In this document: positions 54,391 through 63,874 of the stretch, piece after piece
How the letters are laid out: every line of letters begins with the position of its first letter
Numbering within the stretch: the first letter of the stretch is position 1
NCBI GenBank assembly: GCA_026225255.1
Contig: JAMFSJ010000043.1
Coordinates: 87,597-151,596 of the forward strand
Reading direction: 5' to 3'
Source of the DNA: Methylacidimicrobium fagopyrum
Lineage (GTDB): Bacteria > Verrucomicrobiota > Verrucomicrobiia > Limisphaerales > UBA11358
DNA: 64,000 nucleotides
Translations under genes and position numbers: made by a program
Notes under the pieces: model-generated
What the model was told of the DNA's origin: nothing
Database searches by the model: none
What the model saw: only the letters and a program-made list of their open reading frames with translations

Positions 54391-57300
54391 TTAAAATGCT
54401 GATTCGTCCGTCATCTGGCTGCTGTTGTTGAGCAACATCTGGCCCGCCAGTTGCACGAAAGACGTTTGCGCGATCGCGGAGGCAGGACTGGTGGTTTGAT
54501 TATTTGATTCCATTCGCTGCATCTGTTCGGCCATCCGCCATTGCATGGTTTGATCGGTAGTATTAGCCGGTTTCTTTTCCAAAGCCACTTTGCTGGCGGT
54601 CAGCGGATAAAGATCGGTGATGACCGGCGGTTGATGCGTCGTGGCGGTGGCGATGGCATTCCATAAGCCGACCAAGTCGCTGACATGGCTAAAATCAGCG
54701 GTCGCATGACGGCTGAGCGGATCGAGGCGAATGATATTGAAACTGATTTCATCCCGTTCTTTGGCGGGCACCAACGTCTGGTCGCCGGCCTCCTGCGCCT
54801 TGACCCAAGCATTCAAATAATCAGGATCCAGCTTCGTGGCGGTGAGAAAATTGGTCCGCGCTTCATTAAAACGATCCTGTTCAAAACGGAGATAACCGAG
54901 CAGATAATGCACCTGCGGTTTGTCCGGACGATCTAGGACGAGCTGGGTGAAAACTTTTTCCGCGATGCTTTGGGCATGTTCGCCGTCGAAGGCTTTTTCA
55001 CAACCGAAACAATGGCTTTCCACGCGACCAAAACTGTCCGGCATCAATTCGTAGGCGCGACGATAATGTTCCTCCGCCTCCGCGTTCATGCCGAGCGCGG
55101 AGAGTTGGATCGCGAGGCGCGACTGGATGCAATACGCATCGGAAAAATGCGTCAACCCTTCCTTATACATGCCGATGGCGTGTTTCAAAAGACCGGCGGC
55201 GTAAAACTGGTCGGCGTTCTCGGACAGACGGATGGCTTTCACAATTTCGCGATATTCGGCCGCGTCCTTTTGGTTGCCGCGGGCGTCCAGAATTTCGGCC
55301 AGTTCAGAATAAGCGCGCATCCGGTCGCCGCGACCTTCTTCGCCATCTGACGGATCAATGGCAATGGCCTGACGGATGATTTTTTCGGCGTCATCGAGCC
55401 GGCCTGTTTCGCGCAGCAAATGCGCTTTCCAAATCAACGGACGTTCCTCAAATTGGTCGCGCGCAAATAATTGATCCAGCTCGGAAAGGGCATTCGTGCC
55501 ATCGAAGGCGAGCAACAATTCATAACCGCGATCCAAGCCGGGGTAACGGACTAACAAGGCTTCGTTGATTTTTCTAGCCGCTTCTTTTTGGCCGGTGGCG
55601 AGCAACGCTTTTGCGGCCAGATACGGCACCGGCACCGGCGATGCGCCGGTGTGCAGCCACATCACCGAAACGCCTTCGCCCCACAATGAAGTGTTCATTA
55701 AACCGCTCAAATCGCCCGCGCCCCAGACCGGCGATTGTTGCAATAATTGCAAAACGTCCTGATCGCGTCCGGCCAGTGAATACAGCGTCGCCAGCTCGGC
55801 CAGAATCTTACGCGTCACCGGACCGTCCCATTCATAGTCCGATCGTGAATTGTCGCGGGCGGCATTGGCCAGCGCGTCGGTCAAAAGGGCTTCTGCTTCC
55901 GGTCCGCGTTTGAGTTCGAACAAGGTCTGCACGATGGAATTCAAAACATTATCGGCCGCGCCATTTTGAAAATTCTGACCTTCCGGCGTGGCCAGCCATT
56001 TTTTTACAACGTCAATGCCTTCGGTGGTCCATTCGGGTTTTTGCAGCAAAATTCCCAGGCGCGCGAGCAAGGCACCGAGTTGTCCGTGATTATAATTATC
56101 GTTGCCGGATGGTTCGGAGGGCGTTTCGGTCGCGATCAATTGACGCATTTCCGAAACGGCTTCGTCCGCTTTATCCGCCGCCAGTAAGGCTTTGAAAAGG
56201 ATTTGGTGCAGGGCCGCTTTTTTAGCGTCGCTCAAACTTCCGCCGGCAAGGGTGCCGCGCACCAGCACGAGCATCCGGTCGGTCGTCCCCGCATTGGCGG
56301 CCAGTTCGACGTATTTATCCCAAAACGGCAACGTGAGATTTTGTGAAAGCAGTTCGTAAAAAAAGTTATCCAGTTCAGCGGTATAGCCGGCGCGTTCCAT
56401 GGACTGAAAGGCTTCATCAAAATAATATCCTTTATTTTGCCCGTTAATTTTTTTTGCGACGGCTACGGCATCCTTCGACCGGTCATGGCTGATCAGACCG
56501 AGCAGATAATAAATCTGCGCCGTCGTTTTGGAACCCGCGTCCCCGTCATTATCCATCTCCGGGCTCGAGTTCCCCGGGAGAAAAGCCAGCAATCCCGCCA
56601 GTGGCGTAGCGGCGGCCGTATTGGTCGCCGGCGCAAAACGTTTCTCCAATGCCTCGTAAAGATCCACAGCATTAAGCGAATTGACCAAGCTCCACTGCGG
56701 CAGTTTGAGTTGCGGCATCAACTCCAGCGCCAGCTTTTGCGCGAGGCGGGAGGTTTCATTGGGATTGCTGAAGGTCAGGATAATATTTGGCGTCACCAAC
56801 GCTTTCCGCAAAAAGGCTTCGGCCTTCACCGCGCCGATCTGCGGAACCAGATTGGGGATGGGCAATGTTTGATCCCCATTGTGGCCATTGCCTTTCACGT
56901 TCAATTGATATTCCAACGATTGCAAAATGGCGTCGGGATCATCCGATGTGGCGAGCATCGTTTGACTGATTTGCTCCAGCAGATTCCGATAAAAGTAGGC
57001 CTTACCATCGCTGGTATTTTGCGCCTTGGCTTGGAGGTTGGTGATCACTTGATTGCGCGCTTCACTGTCGCTGGTCAGAGTTGCCGCAAGTAAACGCAGA
57101 CCCACTTCGCCGGCGTTATCATCACCGCTCTTGGATGGCGGACGGGCCGCAATCGCCTTGGCCAGTTCGCTCCACGCTGGCGGCGGCGGCAACGCGCCCA
57201 ACAAATCTTCCGCCGTGACGGGTGCGCTGGCGGCATTATAATTCCGGGCGGACTGCGGTTGCGGCTTGCGTGCGCGATCTACAAATTCCAACCAGCGTTG

Positions 57301-57531
57301 GGCGGCCTCGGCCGGCGCAAGCTGGGTGACGGATTGACGGAAGGTTTTTAATTCGTCGTGTAATCGGGACTGTTCGTCCGCCGGTTTTTTTTCAACGGGT
57401 TTGGCGATGCGCGTTTCGACTTGTTGCAGCACCGCTGACGCGCCTAAATAATCTTGCGCCGGGACCACCGTGCTGAAAAATCCGAAGGCTAGAAAAATGA
57501 GCGGGACTTGGGGCAATAGATATTTTCTCAT
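54391..57531 (-). CDS. Large exported TPR-repeat protein
   Basis: About 1046 residues from ATG 57531, giving signal peptide MRKYLLPQVPLIFLAFGFFS (then TVVPAQ). Most of the chain is helical repeat. Clear TPR units lie in the C-terminal third, such as DDAEKIIRQAIAIDPSDGEE, ELAEILDARGNQKDAAEYRE, EAEEHYRRAYELMPDSFG and YLLGYLRFEQDRFNEARTNF. A single CxxC-type site, SHCFGCEKAF, sits among them. No enzymatic domain is seen. It lies at the downstream end of a same-strand run with a lipoprotein and two DUF11 proteins, so it may act with them at the envelope. The open frame extends 28 codons upstream without signal character. Confidence 0.82.
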   Translation of the reverse strand: MRKYLLPQVPLIFLAFGFFSTVVPAQDYLGASAVLQQVETRIAKPVEKKPADEQSRLHDELKTFRQSVTQLAPAEAAQRWLEFVDRARKPQPQSARNYNAASAPVTAEDLLGALPPPPAWSELAKAIAARPPSKSGDDNAGEVGLRLLAATLTSDSEARNQVITNLQAKAQNTSDGKAYFYRNLLEQISQTMLATSDDPDAILQSLEYQLNVKGNGHNGDQTLPIPNLVPQIGAVKAEAFLRKALVTPNIILTFSNPNETSRLAQKLALELMPQLKLPQWSLVNSLNAVDLYEALEKRFAPATNTAAATPLAGLLAFLPGNSSPEMDNDGDAGSKTTAQIYYLLGLISHDRSKDAVAVAKKINGQNKGYYFDEAFQSMERAGYTAELDNFFYELLSQNLTLPFWDKYVELAANAGTTDRMLVLVRGTLAGGSLSDAKKAALHQILFKALLAADKADEAVSEMRQLIATETPSEPSGNDNYNHGQLGALLARLGILLQKPEWTTEGIDVVKKWLATPEGQNFQNGAADNVLNSIVQTLFELKRGPEAEALLTDALANAARDNSRSDYEWDGPVTRKILAELATLYSLAGRDQDVLQLLQQSPVWGAGDLSGLMNTSLWGEGVSVMWLHTGASPVPVPYLAAKALLATGQKEAARKINEALLVRYPGLDRGYELLLAFDGTNALSELDQLFARDQFEERPLIWKAHLLRETGRLDDAEKIIRQAIAIDPSDGEEGRGDRMRAYSELAEILDARGNQKDAAEYREIVKAIRLSENADQFYAAGLLKHAIGMYKEGLTHFSDAYCIQSRLAIQLSALGMNAEAEEHYRRAYELMPDSFGRVESHCFGCEKAFDGEHAQSIAEKVFTQLVLDRPDKPQVHYLLGYLRFEQDRFNEARTNFLTATKLDPDYLNAWVKAQEAGDQTLVPAKERDEISFNIIRLDPLSRHATADFSHVSDLVGLWNAIATATTHQPPVITDLYPLTASKVALEKKPANTTDQTMQWRMAEQMQRMESNNQTTSPASAIAQTSFVQLAGQMLLNNSSQMTDESAF

Positions 57532-57615
57532 AAGCTCTCTGCTGGGTTGGAATGTTGAATCGACCGACAGCAAAGCAGACTGATGAATCAAGTCAAGCGC
57601 GGTAATCGCTTCCAA

Positions 57616-58203
57616 TTATTTTGACGCCGATTCCAATTTCTCCGCCGCCATTTGCAGGCTGGTTTGATAGTCGGGCGGTAATTTAATTTCTTGCCACGGG
57701 TATTTATCCGTGGCCACCGGCGACCAATGAAGTTTGCCGACCGTGCGCCAGGCGTCGAGCGCGATGCCGTCGTTGAACGGTTGTCCGGGCGCGGTGACGA
57801 CCACGCTGCTGTGTTCGCGGCGCGTGTCCAAATGCGCGACGCCACGATGCCATTCCAAGGTGCGCAGGTGCAAGGTCATCAGTTTGCTCGTGAGGTCATC
57901 GGCCCATTGATAACACAGCCCGCGCGGATGAACGCCGCTGTTGATGAGCACATTATTAAACCACGCGGGCGAAATGGCGTGATATTCCGCCGCCAGTTCC
58001 AATGGATAACGGATCGCAACGTCGGCTGCGCGTGCCGCTTCAGCCGGATCAATGGACGGCGAAAGCGCGCGAAATTTTTCCGCCAACGCCGTTGATTCTG
58101 ACCGCAAAATGGGTTCCGGCACTTTGCCCGTGGCGCAACCGGTGATGAGCGTCAGACTGACCGCCGCGCCCCCAAGGAAAAATATTTTCCAAGCTCGCTT
58201 CAT
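57616..58203 (-). CDS. Lipoprotein of unknown function
   Basis: 195 residues. A clear lipobox ends the signal peptide (MKRAWKIFFLGGAAVSLTLI, then TGC), placing it on a membrane facing the periplasm or surface. The mature part includes FNNVLINSGVHPRGLCYQWA, DDLTSKLMTLHLRTLEWHRG and WRTVGKLHWSPVATDKYPWQ; the Cys-Tyr-Gln-Trp and His residues might form a cysteine-protease or transglutaminase-like site, but I cannot support this further. It lies 85 bp upstream of the TPR gene and 35 bp downstream of the DUF11 gene on the same strand. Confidence 0.75.
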   Translation of the reverse strand: MKRAWKIFFLGGAAVSLTLITGCATGKVPEPILRSESTALAEKFRALSPSIDPAEAARAADVAIRYPLELAAEYHAISPAWFNNVLINSGVHPRGLCYQWADDLTSKLMTLHLRTLEWHRGVAHLDTRREHSSVVVTAPGQPFNDGIALDAWRTVGKLHWSPVATDKYPWQEIKLPPDYQTSLQMAAEKLESASK

Positions 58204-58238
58204 CCTTCATCCGTGACGGCTTTGAGCGCCCGCTTTCA

Positions 58239-59396
58239 TCAATAAACCATCGTGCTTTCTTCGGCATAAATGCCGGGTTTCAGCAGGTCGGACGTTAAAT
58301 CAAAGCGCGTGTGGCCGTCGCCCGCTTTGACGCCTTTGGCGATGATGGTGTAAGTGACCGCTTGTTTCGCCGCCAGCACGGGCACAACGGGCAACGTGAC
58401 CCTTTGACCACTGATAGAACCAGTGCTCGCACTGACGGGGACCAGTTCGGGCGCGAGGGTCACCACCACTTGAACATTCGCATCATCCGCCGAGCCTTGG
58501 TTGGTGACTTTGACCGTGTAAGTCGTCGTGTCCCCAATCGCCACAGGATCCGGATGATCGGCTTTCTCCAACAGAATCGCCGCGATGCCGCTGACGGCGA
58601 TTTCGCAGGAACTTTGCTGGGGCGCCACGTTGTCGCCGCGGACGATGGGATTGAAATGTAACGTCCCGACCTGGCTGGGTTTGAACCGGGCGCAAACGCT
58701 TTTCGATACGTTCGCCGGCAAATTGGCGAGCGTCCATTCCACCGCGTTATTGGTGACCACACCGCCGTCCGTGGTCGCGGTGACAACGGAATTATCCGGC
58801 ACGGGCAGCGAGACCAACACGTTGGAGGCCGTCAGGTTGCCAATATTGTGGATGTTCGCGCAGGCTTTAAATTTTTGTCCGACCAAAATCTTTTCCGGCA
58901 AATCGCAATCAATCGCCAATGCCGATCGAGGCGCCTCGCCCAAATCCATCACGAAAAAATTACTGCACGGTTTAGGGATGATGCAGCGGTAAATCCGGCC
59001 GTTGGAAAGGAATGTGAAGGCATACGCGGAAATGGGTTCTTTGCCCGCCCAAAGCACGTTGCGCAAACAGATGGGTTTGCCGCCGTCGCGGGAAGACATG
59101 AACGGCATCACGCTGCCGACGGGAATATCCATGGCCATAATTTCATTCGTCAAACCGGCGGCGAAAAAATCATCCAAATTTCCCGGCCAACCCCATTGCC
59201 GCAAAACTTCAACGAAATCCGGGCGCAATTGAGGATCTTGAAAGCGTGCGCGCAAATCGTCCGGCGTGAACATAGTGGGCGCAAAACGCGTCACGGGATT
59301 TCCGAGGTGCGTGGCGCGATGTTGTTCCCCGTGGGCGGCCTGACTCAAGGTCAACGCCCAGACCAGCCCCAAAACGAAATAAAATCTTTTTTTCAT
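58239..59396 (-). CDS. Exported DUF11/OmcB-like protein
   Basis: About 385 residues from ATG 59396 (MKKRFYFVLGLVWALTLSQA signal peptide). A unique N-terminal domain (about 25-180; RFAPTMFTPDDLRARFQDPQ and ICLRNVLWAGKEPISAYAFT) is followed by two DUF11-type Ig-like repeats with Cys residues (IDCDLPEKILVGQKFKACAN; SVCARFKPSQVGTLHFNP; QSSCEIAVSGIAAILLEKAD). The second repeat and the end (YAEESTMVY) are nearly the same as in the lipoprotein at 59513. OmcB of chlamydiae is built of such repeats and is disulfide cross-linked; a structural role in the outer envelope is plausible. Confidence 0.78.
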   Translation of the reverse strand: MKKRFYFVLGLVWALTLSQAAHGEQHRATHLGNPVTRFAPTMFTPDDLRARFQDPQLRPDFVEVLRQWGWPGNLDDFFAAGLTNEIMAMDIPVGSVMPFMSSRDGGKPICLRNVLWAGKEPISAYAFTFLSNGRIYRCIIPKPCSNFFVMDLGEAPRSALAIDCDLPEKILVGQKFKACANIHNIGNLTASNVLVSLPVPDNSVVTATTDGGVVTNNAVEWTLANLPANVSKSVCARFKPSQVGTLHFNPIVRGDNVAPQQSSCEIAVSGIAAILLEKADHPDPVAIGDTTTYTVKVTNQGSADDANVQVVVTLAPELVPVSASTGSISGQRVTLPVVPVLAAKQAVTYTIIAKGVKAGDGHTRFDLTSDLLKPGIYAEESTMVY

Positions 59397-59471
59397 GAGC
59401 AAACTTTCTTTGAAAACCCGTGTTTAGCCATCCCATCTTTAGCCCGCCAGATTTGATTTAAATAATAAAAA

Positions 59472-59495
59472 GGCCGCCAAATTGCTTTGGCGGCC
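59472..59495 (-). terminator. Rho-independent terminator of the DUF11 lipoprotein gene
   Basis: GGCCGCCAAA (59472-59481) pairs with TTTGGCGGCC (59486-59495) around TTGC. The minus-strand transcript continues into TTTTTATTATTT. It separates the two paralogous DUF11 genes. Confidence 0.82.
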
Positions 59496-59512
59496 CGTGT
59501 GATCAATTTCGC

Positions 59513-61024
59513 TCAATACACCGTGGTGCTTTCTTCAGCCGTAATCGGCGAAGACAACATGGTGGATTGCAGGGAGAATTTGGTGACGGCCATGCCGGCT
59601 TTCACGCCTTTGGCAATCACCGTGTAAGTAACCACCTGCTTGGCGGCCAACGTCGGGATAACCGGGAACGTCACGGTTTGTCCGTTGATGGTGGCGTTCG
59701 CATTATCGCTGCTGACCGGCACAAGTTCGCCGTCCACCAAGATGCTGATCGCAACGTTCGAGTCGTCCGCCGAGCCTTGGTTCGTAACGCGGACCGTGTA
59801 GGTCGTCGTATCGCCAATCGCAACCGGATCCGGATTGTCAGATTTTTCCAACAAGATAGCCGGAATACCGACGACCTTGGTCTGGCAAGTGGAGGACGCA
59901 GCGGCGGCGCAGGTGCCTTTGACCGTGCCCGCGAATTGAAAATTGCCAGCATTCGCGCCGATGAAGGCGATGCTCACATTTTGCGGCGCGTTCGCAGCCA
60001 CCGTGCCGAGGTTCCAAGTAACGTTGCCATTCTGAACCTGACCATTGTTGTCAGCAGAATCAACCGTTAAACCAGCCGGAACGGGAACGGTCAGCGTGGC
60101 TCCCGCCGCCGGCGCGTCGCCCGTGTTGGAAACCGTGTAGGTCACTTTGAATTTGCGACCCATATATTGCTGATCTTGCGCATTGCAAGTGATGGCGAGC
60201 ACCGGTTGATGGACCATCGTGGTCGCGGAAGCCGTTGCGCTCACACCTTCGGTGGCCGTGGCTTTCGCGTTATTCACGAATGAGCCCGTCTTGTTGACGC
60301 TGGCATTATATTTGAAATCACGACTTTCACCGGGAGCCAAGTTGCCCGCATTGAAAGTCGTGCCATTCGTGCTGTCGCTCGTCATACCATCCGGCAACGT
60401 ATCAACGATTTGCACACCCGTAAGCTGGCTGCTGCCGGTGTTTTTTACGGTCAGGTTGACGGGAATAGCATCGCAGATCAGACCGTCCGCCGGTTCCGTC
60501 TTGGTCAAGGCGATGCCCGCTTTAACCGCGTGAATTTCCTGACAAACGACCGGCGTGTAAGTGGCCCAACCGCAGGTGATCAAGGTGCCTTCATCCGTCA
60601 TCGAACCATTGACGGTGATGAGCTTGGATTCCTTCGCACCCAGCGGGCCGAGGTTCCAAGTAGCGATGCCATTCGCAGTGCTTGTGGCGGGCGGCGTGGA
60701 ATCCGTCGGCGTAAAAGCTCCCACCATACGGTCGCTCACCGAGACATTTTCCAAGGCGGCGTCGGTCAAGTTAGACACCTTGTAGGTGTAATCAAACGGT
60801 TGACCGGCAAGAACTTGTGCCGGAGCGGATTTTTCAACTAAAAGACCGCTGCCATCGGCTTTGCCGGTCGGAAAGTAAGCGGACACCGTGCCGGATTTTG
60901 GCGCGGCCGGCGCGGGGGCGGTCGCCGCCGGAGCGGAGTGATAGCCATTTTGTTGTTGAGCGCAACCCGTCAAGACGGCGATGCATCCGGTTAAAACGAT
61001 GATTTTATTAAGGTTTTGTTTCAT
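59513..61024 (-). CDS. DUF11-repeat lipoprotein, OmcB-like
   Basis: 503 residues. The signal peptide MKQNLNKIIVLTGCIAVLTG ends at a Cys in VLTGCAQQQ, so a lipoprotein is likely. After an Ala/Pro linker come four DUF11-type Ig-like domains: QPFDYTYKVSNLTDAALENV, IPVNLTVKNTGSSQLTGVQI, FKVTYTVSNTGDAPAAGATL and TYTVRVTNQGSADDSNVAIS. Scattered Cys could form disulfides. It ends in ITAEESTTVY, the same tail as its smaller paralogue downstream. The ATG has no Shine-Dalgarno sequence; a terminator-like hairpin lies just before it. Confidence 0.82.
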   Translation of the reverse strand: MKQNLNKIIVLTGCIAVLTGCAQQQNGYHSAPAATAPAPAAPKSGTVSAYFPTGKADGSGLLVEKSAPAQVLAGQPFDYTYKVSNLTDAALENVSVSDRMVGAFTPTDSTPPATSTANGIATWNLGPLGAKESKLITVNGSMTDEGTLITCGWATYTPVVCQEIHAVKAGIALTKTEPADGLICDAIPVNLTVKNTGSSQLTGVQIVDTLPDGMTSDSTNGTTFNAGNLAPGESRDFKYNASVNKTGSFVNNAKATATEGVSATASATTMVHQPVLAITCNAQDQQYMGRKFKVTYTVSNTGDAPAAGATLTVPVPAGLTVDSADNNGQVQNGNVTWNLGTVAANAPQNVSIAFIGANAGNFQFAGTVKGTCAAAASSTCQTKVVGIPAILLEKSDNPDPVAIGDTTTYTVRVTNQGSADDSNVAISILVDGELVPVSSDNANATINGQTVTFPVIPTLAAKQVVTYTVIAKGVKAGMAVTKFSLQSTMLSSPITAEESTTVY

Positions 61025-61052
61025 TTAATTTGCTTTATAGACTAAAAAAAAG

Positions 61053-61104
61053 AACGCAATCGCGCTGCTGCTCACTTGAGCTTTCCCAGCAATGCGATTG
61101 CGTT
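61053..61104 (-). promoter_or_regulatory. Terminator-like hairpin in the leader of the DUF11 lipoprotein gene (possible attenuator)
   Basis: AACGCAATCGC (61053-61063) pairs with GCGATTGCGTT (61094-61104). Inside, GCTC-AAGT-GAGC and TGCT/AGCA extend the stem with a GGGAAA bulge. On the minus strand it is followed by eight T with one C in between, then by the ATG 20 bases later. It stands between any promoter and the gene, which is where an attenuator or riboswitch expression platform would be. Confidence 0.6.
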
Positions 61105-61200
61105 TCCCGTGATCACTTTCGTTCTAAAAGTGCCGGATGTCAATTTTCCAGACATGTTTTGGGGCAACATAAACATGTGGTATTGAGCCACTTTTTTAAC

Positions 61201-61220
61201 TTGACCCGCCACCGGGTCAA
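61201..61220. promoter_or_regulatory. Inverted repeat between divergent genes
   Basis: TTGACCC-GCCACC-GGGTCAA, midway between the divergent DUF11 lipoprotein gene and carB. A 7-bp dyad with a 6-bp spacer could be an operator. No promoter is certain in the rest of 61105-61281. Confidence 0.35.
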
Positions 61221-61281
61221 ATTTTCATTTCCCTCCTTTCTTTTTCATCCGAATCCGTGTTCAATCTCCACCGTTTGAACT

Positions 61282-62781
61282 ATGCCTAAGCGCACCGACA
61301 TTCACAGCGTCCTCATCATTGGCGCCGGCCCGATCATCATTGGCCAGGCGTGCGAATTCGATTACTCCGGCACGCAAGCCTGTAAAGCCCTCAAGGAAGA
61401 AGGCTACCGCGTCGTGCTCGTGAACTCCAACCCGGCCACCATCATGACCGACCCCGAGTTCGCCGACCGCACCTACATCGAGCCCATCACGCCCGAATGC
61501 GTGGAGAAAATCATCATCCGCGAGAAGGCCGAAATGAAGCGCCTCGGCGTCACCGGCAAACTCGTTTTGCTCCCGACGCTCGGCGGCCAGACCGCGTTGA
61601 ATACCGCGATGTCATTGAATAAAAATGGCGCGCTCGAGCGGCACGACATTGAGATGATTGGTGCGAAACCCGAGGCGATCCACAAGGGCGAAGACCGTTT
61701 TGCGTTCAAGGAATTGATGCTCGAAATCGGCCTCGACGTGCCCATTTCCGGCGTCGCCCACAACATGGATGAAGCTCGTGCCGTTGCGGAAAAAATCGGC
61801 CGTTACCCGCTCATCATCCGTCCGGCCTTCACGCTCGGTGGCACCGGCGGCGGCATTGGTTACAATCAGGAAGAATTTCTTGAGATCGCCAAACGCGGCA
61901 TCGAACTCTCGCCCGTGAACGAAATTCTCATTGAAGAATCGTTGCTCGGCTGGAAAGAATTCGAGATGGAAGTCGTCCGCGACAAGGCCGATAACTGCGT
62001 CATCATCTGCTCCATCGAAAACTTCGATCCGATGGGCGTCCACACCGGCGACAGCATCACCGTCGCGCCGATCCAGACGCTCACCGACAAGGAATTTCAG
62101 ATCATGCGCGATCAAAGTTTCGCCGTGATCCGCGCCGTCGGCGTCGAGACCGGCGGTTCCAACATTCAATTTGGCGTTAGCCCGGATAACGGCCGCATGG
62201 TCATCATCGAGATGAATCCACGCGTCTCCCGCAGCTCCGCGCTCGCGTCCAAGGCCACCGGTTATCCCATCGCCAAGATCGCCGCGAAACTCGCCGTCGG
62301 CTATCTGCTCGACGAACTCAAAAACGACATCACGCACACCACGCCCGCGAGCTTCGAACCGAGCATTGATTACGTCGTCACGAAGATCCCGCGTTTCGCC
62401 TTCGAGAAATTCCCGATGGCCGATCCCACACTCACCACGCAAATGAAAAGCGTTGGCGAAGCGATGGCCATCGGCCGCACGTTCAAGGAAAGCCTGCAAA
62501 AATGCCTGCGTTCGCTGGAGATCGGCCGCAGCGGCCTCGGCGGCGACGGCAAACCCTGGCGCATCGGCACCGAACTCTACGGCGACCGCGACATCCTGCC
62601 TCGCGACCTGATCTCGCGCAAACTATCCGTCCCGAACGCCGAACGCATTTTCTTCATCCGCCACGCCCTGCGCGCCGGTTTCAGCGTGGAAGAGATTTTC
62701 AATCTTACGAAAATCGACCGCTGGTTCTTGGTGCAGATTCAGGAGATCGTGGATTTTGAGGAGGAGTTAGCGGGAGGCTAA
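61282..62781 (+). CDS. carB: Carbamoyl-phosphate synthase large subunit, N-terminal half
   Basis: 499 residues covering the first synthetase half of CarB (phosphorylates bicarbonate, forms carbamate): [33 protein letters not shown]-grasp segments [58 protein letters not shown] and [20 protein letters not shown]. The protein stops in the oligomerisation domain ([20 protein letters not shown] then EELAGG), about half the usual 1070 or so residues. The stop is followed by unrelated AT-rich genes, so this is either a split carB1 with carB2 elsewhere, as known in some archaea and Aquifex, or a truncation. All active-site motifs of this half are intact, which favours a split gene. Confidence 0.85.
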   Translation: MPKRTDIHSVLIIGAGPIIIGQACEFDYSGTQACKALKEEGYRVVLVNSNPATIMTDPEFADRTYIEPITPECVEKIIIREKAEMKRLGVTGKLVLLPTLGGQTALNTAMSLNKNGALERHDIEMIGAKPEAIHKGEDRFAFKELMLEIGLDVPISGVAHNMDEARAVAEKIGRYPLIIRPAFTLGGTGGGIGYNQEEFLEIAKRGIELSPVNEILIEESLLGWKEFEMEVVRDKADNCVIICSIENFDPMGVHTGDSITVAPIQTLTDKEFQIMRDQSFAVIRAVGVETGGSNIQFGVSPDNGRMVIIEMNPRVSRSSALASKATGYPIAKIAAKLAVGYLLDELKNDITHTTPASFEPSIDYVVTKIPRFAFEKFPMADPTLTTQMKSVGEAMAIGRTFKESLQKCLRSLEIGRSGLGGDGKPWRIGTELYGDRDILPRDLISRKLSVPNAERIFFIRHALRAGFSVEEIFNLTKIDRWFLVQIQEIVDFEEELAGG

Positions 62782-62795
62782 ATCAAGGAAATAGT

Positions 62796-63545
62796 GTGCC
62801 ACCAAATAAACTATTTGAATCGGTGAAAAAAATAGTTCCAGCTATTTTACTCGGTTTATTTTTCTTTGCTAGCTCTCTGCCGCTATCAGTCTTTGGACAA
62901 GCAAATCTTGTGACTAATACTGCAAATTCACCCGATTTAACAAACCAAATCCCCACCAGTGTTACAAAAAAAGATTTGGCAGTATTGGGACTAACTGTAA
63001 TGTTGGGATTATATGTCATGACGTTTTTTATCACACTTGGCCAAGCTAAGCGTTCAACTGCTTCCAGCGGAGGTAAAACAATTTTGGTAAAAATCAAAGA
63101 ATGGGATGGCTGTGTATCTAACTATGGTTTTATTATTACAACCTTTGTATTGTCCATAGGAATCACATTTGTTCCCGAAATGAAACAATTTTTTGGGGCA
63201 ATCGATTCTAGCACATCCTCGCATTCTGCTGCTCATATCCTGAGTGAAATGTTGTATTTTTTATCTGTCGCCAACTTGACAGTTCTCATCACCCTTGAGA
63301 TATCATATGCCTTTTCATTTAAAGGCAGTGATCGTGTTTGGCTGCATTTGTTGGTAACGGCCTTAGTAGTCGACTTAATAGCATATTTCTTTTTAATTTT
63401 TGCGGTCACTGAACCTGATTTAAAAGGTGATGGAATTAAGTGGATTGAGACCAGTTGGACGACGGTTATATTTTTACTTGCCACTTTGATTGGTTCCTTT
63501 GTGTCGAGTGCCTTTGTGATAATTTGCTCGAAGGAGTCAAAATGA
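62796..63545 (+). CDS. Polytopic membrane protein of unknown function
   Basis: 249 residues, not recognised. GTG 62796 has AAGGA six bases upstream. A signal-anchor region (IVPAILLGLFFFASSLPLSV) is followed by about five more hydrophobic segments: LAVLGLTVMLGLYVMTFFIT, FIITTFVLSIGITFV, LYFLSVANLTVLITL, LHLLVTALVVDLIAYFFLI and VIFLLATLIGSFVSSAFVII. AT-rich codon use sets it apart from carB. It overlaps the next gene by 4 bp (ATGA), so the two work together. Horizontal acquisition is likely. Confidence 0.7.
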   Translation: MPPNKLFESVKKIVPAILLGLFFFASSLPLSVFGQANLVTNTANSPDLTNQIPTSVTKKDLAVLGLTVMLGLYVMTFFITLGQAKRSTASSGGKTILVKIKEWDGCVSNYGFIITTFVLSIGITFVPEMKQFFGAIDSSTSSHSAAHILSEMLYFLSVANLTVLITLEISYAFSFKGSDRVWLHLLVTALVVDLIAYFFLIFAVTEPDLKGDGIKWIETSWTTVIFLLATLIGSFVSSAFVIICSKESK

Positions 63546-63874
63546 GAAAACGGATAAAAAAGGAATTTAAGGTAGAAGAAAAGGTGAGTTTTCGTAGAAC
63601 AATGCCATGGTTTATTGCTATGGCTTCTTCATTGATCGCAGTGGCATTATTTGGATTAATTGGAAATCGTTCGGATAGCATATTGGAGGTGCAGAAACGT
63701 CTACAATTCATTGAAACGCAAAATGAATTATTACGACAACAAATTGAACAGGCTTCGAAAGACAATTTGGTGGTTTCTTTAAGCAATCAACTCATGACAG
63801 TCCGCACTGAATTGCATGACGCACAGACTAATGCTGCTTATTGGAGCAATGTTGTAACCAAACTTAAAAAGTGA
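63542..63874 (+). CDS. Small membrane-anchored coiled-coil protein of unknown function
   Basis: 110 residues from ATG 63542, overlapping the upstream stop. A basic N-terminus (MRKRIKKEFKVEEKVSFRR), one transmembrane helix (WFIAMASSLIAVALFGLIG), then a coiled coil (ILEVQKRLQFIETQNELLRQ and onward through TVRTELHDAQTNAAYW) to the end. It probably partners the polytopic protein before it. Not recognised. After it, 63875-64000 holds nothing I can identify. Confidence 0.7.
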   Translation: MRKRIKKEFKVEEKVSFRRTMPWFIAMASSLIAVALFGLIGNRSDSILEVQKRLQFIETQNELLRQQIEQASKDNLVVSLSNQLMTVRTELHDAQTNAAYWSNVVTKLKK

